A stretch of DNA of 37,579 nt, taken from the NCBI GenBank assembly GCA_963205125.1, contig CAUJJO010000056.1, forward strand, positions 1-37,579. Reading direction: 5' to 3'. The DNA is from Pseudomonadota bacterium. GTDB lineage: Bacteria > Pseudomonadota > Gammaproteobacteria > Burkholderiales > Burkholderiaceae_C. The notes under the pieces are model-generated. The model was given only the letters and a program-made list of their open reading frames with translations, did no database searches and was not told where the DNA came from. The stretch's first letter is position 1. The number at the start of each line of letters is the position of its first letter. The position numbers and the translations under genes are program-made. Positions 33,124 to 37,579 of the stretch are shown piece after piece.

Positions 33124-34977
33124 TCACGCCTCGGCGCCGCCGCGGCCCTTCTGCAGGCTCGGGTCGACGTCGACGTAGCGCCAGAACGAGCGCACGAAGA
33201 TGTTGCGGTGGTAGCCCAGCACCCAGGGGTGGGTGAGGTCGGTGAAGAGCCGGTGCACGTGCACCTTGTAGGGCATGTAGGCGACCATCAGCCGCGCCGC
33301 GTCGGTCATCAGCTGCTGGCGTTCGGGGCTGTCGGGCAGGCCGCGCTGCTTCTCGTAGAGGCGGTTGAAGTCGGGCAGGTCGAAGCGCGCGTGGTTGGCC
33401 TGGCCCTTGTTGGGGCCGTAGCCCAGCGCCAGGAAGGTGTCGCCGTCGGGCTGGCCGGCGACCCAGCCCACGCCCCACATCATCAGCTTGCCGGCGCGGC
33501 TGGCCTTCAGGTTCTCCGGCCACTTGGCGGTCTTGAATTCCATGCGCACGCCGATGGCGCTCATGTTCTTCTGCCACAACTCGACGAGCGAGCGGCTCTG
33601 CTGGTCGGGCTGCGAGTGGTATTCGAGGGTCAGCGGCCGGCCGTCGGGGCGCTCGCGCCAGCCGTCGCCGTTGCGGTCGACGAAGCCATGCAGGTCCAGC
33701 AGCGCCTTGGCGCGCCCGACGTTGTATTCGCTCATCGTGCTCTTGAAGGCCGGGTCGTAGCCCCAGACCAGCGGCGGGATCGGCCCCTGCGCGGGGATCG
33801 CCTGGCCGCGGCGCGCGATGCGGATCTCGCGCTCGACGTCCACGGCCAGCGAAATCGCGCGCCGCAGCGCGACCTGCGCGGGCGTGTAGCCGCCGACGAC
33901 CTCGTTCTCCATGCCGAAGTAGGACACCGCGACATCGGCGCGCGCGTAGCGCGTCATCGCGATGCCCTGCTTGGCGAGGTTGGGCGCGAGGCGGTTGTTC
34001 GGGAAGGCCACGCCCGAGAACTCGGCGGGCATGTTCTCGATCAGGTCCTGCTCGGCGTTCAGGAAGGCGAGCCAGCGCGGCTGCGATTCCTCGATGACGG
34101 CGATGTGCACCTCGTCGACCAGCGGCAGCCGCCGGCCCTTGAACTGCTGGGCGATGGCCTGCAGCCGCGCGTCGCCCTCGGGCGGATGCTCGTCGTAGCG
34201 CTGCTCGCGGTAATTGGGGTTGCGCGCCAGCACGATGCGCGCGCTGCGATTCCATGACTTGATCAGGAACGGTCCCGTGCCCACCGGGTGCTCGCCGATC
34301 TTGTCGCCGTAGAACTCGACCACTTCGCGCGCCACCGCGCCGAGGAAGGAGCCGTCGGTGAAGTTGTAGACGAAGCGCGGCTTGGGTTCGGCCAGGCGCA
34401 CGCGGAAGGTGTAGCGGTCCAGCGCGCGCAGGCCTTCGACTTCGCGCTCGTAGTCGAACGGAACCTTGCGCGCGATGCACTCGCGCCGCAGCTCCGAGAG
34501 GCCTAGGATCTTGTCGTTCTCCAGCACGTAGAGGTTGCCGCTCTTCCAGCGCGGGTCGTAGTGGCGCTTGAGGCTGTAGACGTAGTCGTGCGCGGTCAGC
34601 TCGCGGCGCTTGCCGCCGAAGGCCGGGTCGTCGGCGAAGAAGATGCCGGGCCTGATGCGGAAGGTGAAGCTGCGGAAGTCGTCGGTGATCTCGGGCAGCG
34701 CCGCGGCAGTGTTGGGCCGCATGCGGATGGGCTGCGCGAGGTATTCGAACTCGAGCGGCGCCTCGAGGATGCCGTCGAGGATGGTGCGCGAGTAGAGGTC
34801 GGTGACGTAGGCCGGGTCGAAGCTCGACTCGGCGATCGGGAAGGCGTAGCGCAGCACCCGGGGGCCGGCGGCGGCCGCCTCGGGCAGGGCCGCGCGCAGC
34901 GGCGCGGTGGCGCAGAGCGCTGCCGCGGCGCCGAGCACGGCGCGGCGGTCCCGGCGGGGCGAGGAGGGGCTGGACAT
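33124..34977 (-). CDS. Family 5 extracellular solute-binding protein (peptide ABC type), copy 2
   Basis: The 617-residue periplasmic binding protein captures peptides or similar solutes for the divergent permeases at 35212-37205. It begins with a likely Tat signal: DRRAVLGAAAALCATAP (about residues 9-25) with an Arg pair. Family segments are VLRYAFPIAESSFDPAYV, RIRPGIFFADDPAFGGKRREL, HPVGTGPFLIKSWNRSARIV (about 225) and FVDRNGDGWRERPDG (about 480). Its segments match those of the protein at 26453-28300 closely along the whole length, so the two are paralogues. The start at 34977 gives the Tat signal; a longer upstream frame is Arg-rich and spurious. Confidence 0.94.
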   Translation of the reverse strand: MSSPSSPRRDRRAVLGAAAALCATAPLRAALPEAAAAGPRVLRYAFPIAESSFDPAYVTDLYSRTILDGILEAPLEFEYLAQPIRMRPNTAAALPEITDDFRSFTFRIRPGIFFADDPAFGGKRRELTAHDYVYSLKRHYDPRWKSGNLYVLENDKILGLSELRRECIARKVPFDYEREVEGLRALDRYTFRVRLAEPKPRFVYNFTDGSFLGAVAREVVEFYGDKIGEHPVGTGPFLIKSWNRSARIVLARNPNYREQRYDEHPPEGDARLQAIAQQFKGRRLPLVDEVHIAVIEESQPRWLAFLNAEQDLIENMPAEFSGVAFPNNRLAPNLAKQGIAMTRYARADVAVSYFGMENEVVGGYTPAQVALRRAISLAVDVEREIRIARRGQAIPAQGPIPPLVWGYDPAFKSTMSEYNVGRAKALLDLHGFVDRNGDGWRERPDGRPLTLEYHSQPDQQSRSLVELWQKNMSAIGVRMEFKTAKWPENLKASRAGKLMMWGVGWVAGQPDGDTFLALGYGPNKGQANHARFDLPDFNRLYEKQRGLPDSPERQQLMTDAARLMVAYMPYKVHVHRLFTDLTHPWVLGYHRNIFVRSFWRYVDVDPSLQKGRGGAEA

Positions 34978-35211
34978 GGCGGTGCGGCGGGCGGCTGGGG
35001 CTGCCGCGCACGGGGGTGGCGCGGCTCGACGCGAAGTCTAGGCCTGTGCGCCGCCGCGCGGGGGAAACCCCGCGGCGGCGGCGCGAAGGCCCCCCCCTAC
35101 ACTCGCGCATCCGAAAACGAGCCCAGCCACGCCGCGCGCCCAAGCGCGCGAGGCCCCTGGCTCACGACACCGACGACACCGCCGCCGATCCCGACGACTC
35201 CGACGACCCCG
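34978..35211. promoter_or_regulatory. Divergent intergenic region of the peptide ABC transporter locus
   Basis: These 234 bases separate the binding protein from the divergent permease genes. A strong hairpin at 35057-35074 has a 7-base GC stem (CGCGGGG/CCCCGCG) closed by a GAAA tetraloop, with no T run after it on either strand. Possible -10 elements are TACACT (35098-35103, plus strand) and TAGACT near 35037-35042 (minus strand), without clear -35 boxes. Just before the permease start lies a 9-base tandem repeat (35164-35208). Confidence 0.4.
35164..35208. repeat. 9-base imperfect tandem repeat before the first permease gene
   Basis: Five 9-base units related to ACGACACCG and CCGACGACC run up to 3 bases before the ATG of the permease gene. 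They occupy the place where a ribosome binding site is expected and no purine-rich Shine-Dalgarno is seen. Confidence 0.7.
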
Positions 35212-36150
35212 ATGGCCGCCTACCTCCTGCGCCGCCTGTGGCAGATGATCCCGACGCTTGCCGGCGTCGTGCTGCTGGTGTTCTTCCTCTTCAAGGCCTT
35301 CGGCGGCGACCCGGCCGAAGTGCTGGGCGGCTTGAACGCCAGCCCCGAGCAGGTCGACGCCATCCGCCAGCAGCTGGGCCTCAACGAGCCGCTGTGGGTG
35401 CAGCTGTGGATCTTCGTCAAGCAGATCGTCACCTTCGACTGGGGCAAGAGCTGGGCGACCAACGAGGCCGTCTCCAACCTCTTCGCCACGCGGCTGCCGG
35501 CGACGCTGACGGTGATGCTGCCCATCCTCGTGCTCGACACCCTGCTCGCGCTGCCGATCGCGATGGCGGTCGCCTACCGCCGCGGCAGCCTCTCGGACCG
35601 CGTGGTGATGGTCATCACGACAGTGGCGCTGTCGATCAGCTTCCTCGTCTACATCATCGTCGGCCAGTACCTGTTCGCGTTCCAGCTCGGCTGGTTCCCG
35701 GTGCAGGGCTGGAGCGAGAGCACGCTGACCAACCTTCTCGTCTACGTGCCGCTGCCAGTGCTGCTGGCGGTGATGGTGGGCGTGGCGCCGCAGACGCGGC
35801 TCGACCGCAGCTTCGTCCTCGACGCGCTCGGCCAGGACTACGTGCGCACCGCGCGCGCCAAGGGCATGACCGAGGGCGTGGTGCTGTTCCGCCACGTGCT
35901 GCGCAACGCGCTCATCCCCATCCTCACCAACATCGGCCTGCAGCTGCCGGGCATCTTCGTCGGCAGCTTCCTGATCGAGGTCTTCTTCTCGATCCCGGGT
36001 CTCGGGCGCGAGGTGCTGCTGGCCGTCAACCGCAGCGACTTCCCCGTCATCCAGGCGGTGACGGTGTATCTCGCGATGCTGACGATGGTGATCAACCTGG
36101 CGACCGACCTCGCCTTCAAGCTCGCCGACCCGCGGGTGGTGCTGAAGTGA
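35212..36150 (+). CDS. ABC transporter permease, peptide type (DppB/YejB-like)
   Basis: This 312-residue inner-membrane protein is the first permease of a peptide-type ABC importer. The start MAAYLLRRLWQMIPTLAGVV is the standard first helix of the DppB/OppB/YejB class. The EAA loop that contacts the ATPase is YVRTARAKGMTEGVVLFRHV (about residues 205-225), and the C-terminal part has the typical IEVFFSIPGLGREVLLAV and DLAFKLADPRV end. About six membrane segments are visible. The ATG at 35212 was chosen for this start; the open frame upstream is a repeat-rich shadow. The stop overlaps the next gene by 4 bases (GTGA). Confidence 0.95.
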   Translation: MAAYLLRRLWQMIPTLAGVVLLVFFLFKAFGGDPAEVLGGLNASPEQVDAIRQQLGLNEPLWVQLWIFVKQIVTFDWGKSWATNEAVSNLFATRLPATLTVMLPILVLDTLLALPIAMAVAYRRGSLSDRVVMVITTVALSISFLVYIIVGQYLFAFQLGWFPVQGWSESTLTNLLVYVPLPVLLAVMVGVAPQTRLDRSFVLDALGQDYVRTARAKGMTEGVVLFRHVLRNALIPILTNIGLQLPGIFVGSFLIEVFFSIPGLGREVLLAVNRSDFPVIQAVTVYLAMLTMVINLATDLAFKLADPRVVLK

Positions 36151-37205
36151 GTGCCGTGCTTCCCGCGGCGGCAGCGGACGAGGGCGCGGCGCCGGCCTCC
36201 GAAGGCGTCTGGCACGCGGCCTGGCGGCGCTTCAAGGGCGACCGCGTCGGCCTCGGTTCGCTCGTCGTCGTGCTCGCCTTCGTGCTGCTGATCGCGGCGG
36301 CGGCCCTGGGCCTGGTTGCGCGCGACTGGCAGGACGAGGTCGGCGTGCCCAACGCGCCGCCGACGATGCTGGGTGCGCGCGCGCCGGCCGAGGGCGGCAG
36401 CGGCATCGAGGCGCCCAAGGGCCCGAACGTCGACCTCTCGGACATCGACCCGCTCGCCCCGCGCTACCGCGAGTGGGACGAGCGCGCCAAGCAGTACCAG
36501 ACGCAGGAGCGGCCGAAGGCGGCGACGCTGCCCTTCGGCGCCGACCGCCTGGGCCGTGACGTGCTCGCCAAGGCGGTCAAGGGCACCGAGATCTCGGTCT
36601 TCGTCGGCGTCGCCGCCGCGCTCTGCGCGACGCTGATCGGCACCGTGCTGGGCGCGCTCGCAGGCTTCTTCGGCGGCCGCGCGGGCGACCTGCTCGAATG
36701 GGTCTACAACGTCTTCGAGAGCATCCCCAACATCCTGCTGATCTTCGCCTTCGCCGCGGTCGTCGGCCGCGGCGTCGAGGGCGTGGTGGTGATCCTCGCG
36801 CTCACCGGCTGGACCGGCATGTACCGCCAGGTGCGCGCCGAGTTCATGAAGCACGCCAGCCGCGAGTACGTGCGCAGCGCCGAGGCGATCGGCGCCAGTG
36901 CCGCCAGCCGCATGTTCCGCCACATCCTGCCCAACGTCAGCCACGTCGTGCTCGTGCGCATGAGCCTGCTGGCCGTCGGCTTCATCAAGGCGGAGGTGAT
37001 CCTCTCCTACCTGGGGCTTGGCGTGCGCGTCGACCAGGTCTCCTGGGGCACGATGCTCGCGGAGGCGCAGAGCGAGCTGATCCTCGGCTACTGGTGGCAG
37101 CTCGTGACCGCCACGCTCTTCATGGCGGTCTTCGTCACCGCGTTTTCGCTGGCCACCGACGCGCTGCGCGACGCGCTCGACCCCAAGCTGCGGGGGCTGG
37201 AATGA
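36147..37205 (+). CDS. ABC transporter permease, peptide type (DppC/YejE-like)
   Basis: This is the second permease subunit, 352 residues. It has the N-terminal WHAAWRRFKGDRVGLGSL, first membrane helix at about residues 37-57, and then a large polar insertion of about 70 residues (DWQDEVGVPNAPPTMLGARA to AATLPFGADRLGRD), which places it near the YejE side of the DppC/OppC class. The EAA loop is YVRSAEAIGASAASRMFRHI (about 247-267). The end DALRDALDPKLRGLE is typical. Translation starts at a GTG (36147) coupled to the first permease; a frame reaching back to 35016 is not real. The stop overlaps the ATPase start by 4 bases. Confidence 0.95.
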   Translation: MSAVLPAAAADEGAAPASEGVWHAAWRRFKGDRVGLGSLVVVLAFVLLIAAAALGLVARDWQDEVGVPNAPPTMLGARAPAEGGSGIEAPKGPNVDLSDIDPLAPRYREWDERAKQYQTQERPKAATLPFGADRLGRDVLAKAVKGTEISVFVGVAAALCATLIGTVLGALAGFFGGRAGDLLEWVYNVFESIPNILLIFAFAAVVGRGVEGVVVILALTGWTGMYRQVRAEFMKHASREYVRSAEAIGASAASRMFRHILPNVSHVVLVRMSLLAVGFIKAEVILSYLGLGVRVDQVSWGTMLAEAQSELILGYWWQLVTATLFMAVFVTAFSLATDALRDALDPKLRGLE

Positions 37206-37579
37206 CGGGCCCGCTGCTGGCCATCCAGGACCTGCAGGTGGCCTTTCGCATGGGCCGCGGCGAGCGGGCGCAGGCCGTGGGCGGTGTAGGCGGCATAGGC
37301 GGCGCGGGCGCCGGGGTGAGCTTCGACGTCGCCGAGAACAGCACCGTCGCGCTGGTCGGCGAATCCGGCTCGGGCAAGAGCGTCACCGCGATGTCGGTGC
37401 TCGGCCTGCTGCCCGAGAACGCCGTGCGCCGCGGCCGCATCCTCTGGCAGGGGCGCGACCTGCTGCAGGCCTCGCTGCGCGAGCTGCAGGCGCTGCGCGG
37501 GCGCGAGATCGCCTGCGTCTTCCAGGACCCGATGAGCTCGCTCAACCCGGTGTTCACGATCGGGCGGCAACTGGCCGAG
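37202..37579 (+). CDS. Peptide ABC transporter ATP-binding protein, N-terminal part (3' end outside window)
   Basis: Only the first 126 residues are in the window. The start MTGPLLAIQDLQVAFRMGRG is typical of the OppD/DppD class, and the Walker A loop VALVGESGSGKSVTAMSVLG is complete (about residues 49-68). The Q-loop FQDPMSSLNPVFTIGRQLAE is at the window edge. Before the Walker A a 12-residue Gly-rich segment (GGVGGIGGAGAG, residues 27-38) replaces what is usually a single short turn in AVDGVSF-type sequences; it is encoded by a 9-base in-frame tandem repeat at 37280-37315. It likely is the double-domain ATPase of the YejF type, but the second half is outside. Start overlaps the permease stop (ATGA). 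Confidence 0.93.
   Translation, partial: MTGPLLAIQDLQVAFRMGRGERAQAVGGVGGIGGAGAGVSFDVAENSTVALVGESGSGKSVTAMSVLGLLPENAVRRGRILWQGRDLLQASLRELQALRGREIACVFQDPMSSLNPVFTIGRQLAE
37280..37315. repeat. 9-base in-frame tandem repeat inside the ABC ATPase gene
   Basis: Four tandem 9-base units of the pattern GGCGGNNNN encode Gly-Gly-Val, Gly-Gly-Ile, Gly-Gly-Ala and Gly-Ala-Gly, just before the strand leading to the Walker A loop. Confidence 0.85.

Overview
The window comes from a very GC-rich betaproteobacterium of the order Burkholderiales, probably in the Rubrivivax/Leptothrix/Comamonadaceae neighbourhood. The evidence is gene order typical of that group: thiL-pgpA-pncC, and bamE-dapB-exbB-exbD-leuS-lptE-holA divergent from fur, with hpf, ptsN and hprK next to it. 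Genus-level placement is inference. Coding density is high, many genes overlap by 1 or 4 bases, and high GC creates long antisense shadow frames that were discarded. No rRNA, tRNA, CRISPR array, insertion sequence or prophage was found.

Layout. 1-1629 (+): end of thiL, then pgpA and pncC, translationally coupled. 1630-1805: a pair of inverted REP-like palindromes. 1806-3524 (-): a membrane GGDEF/EAL protein with a decayed GGDEF half. 3674-10608 (-): a housekeeping operon bamE, dapB, exbB, exbD, leuS, lptE, holA. 10755-11189 (+): fur. 11216-13204 (-): hprK, ptsN and hpf, with an intrinsic terminator after hpf. 13659-14996 (+): an unrecognised membrane-anchored protein. 15019-18731 (-): a TAXI-type TRAP transporter (fused permease, DUF1850 protein, binding protein), divergent from an FAD oxidoreductase (18882-20075). 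20285-21597 (+): a metallo-beta-lactamase-fold hydrolase and a Crp/Fnr regulator. 21625-23819 (-): an M48 metalloprotease and a DUF4143-type AAA ATPase with a perfect palindrome just upstream of its start. 23944-28300 (-): an overlapping operon of a periplasmic peptide-binding protein, an S66 LD-carboxypeptidase homologue and AmpG. 28301-28458: a second REP pair. 28459-29688 (-): serA. 29893-31826: an RlmN-type radical SAM enzyme, a small membrane protein and trxC. 31870-32961 (-): a Fic protein in less GC-rich DNA. 33124 to the end: a second peptide-binding protein, divergent from two ABC permeases and the start of their ATPase.

How the genes work together. Much of the window serves the cell envelope: PgpA (phospholipid head group), BamE (outer-membrane protein assembly), LptE (LPS export), ExbB/ExbD (energy transduction), DapB (meso-diaminopimelate and lysine), and the peptide-binding/LD-carboxypeptidase/AmpG operon, which looks like a peptidoglycan recycling unit. 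The two peptide-binding proteins are clear paralogues. Only the 33-37 kb copy has permeases beside it, so the orphan copy may share that transporter.

The most interesting signals are: the recycling operon, whose carboxypeptidase seems to lack its nucleophilic serine; the operator-like palindromes before the AAA ATPase and Fic genes; two REP pairs built from the same two palindrome types in opposite geometry; and repeated small in-frame tandem-repeat expansions of 9 or 12 bases at gene ends and signal peptides. No clearly unprecedented multi-gene system was found.
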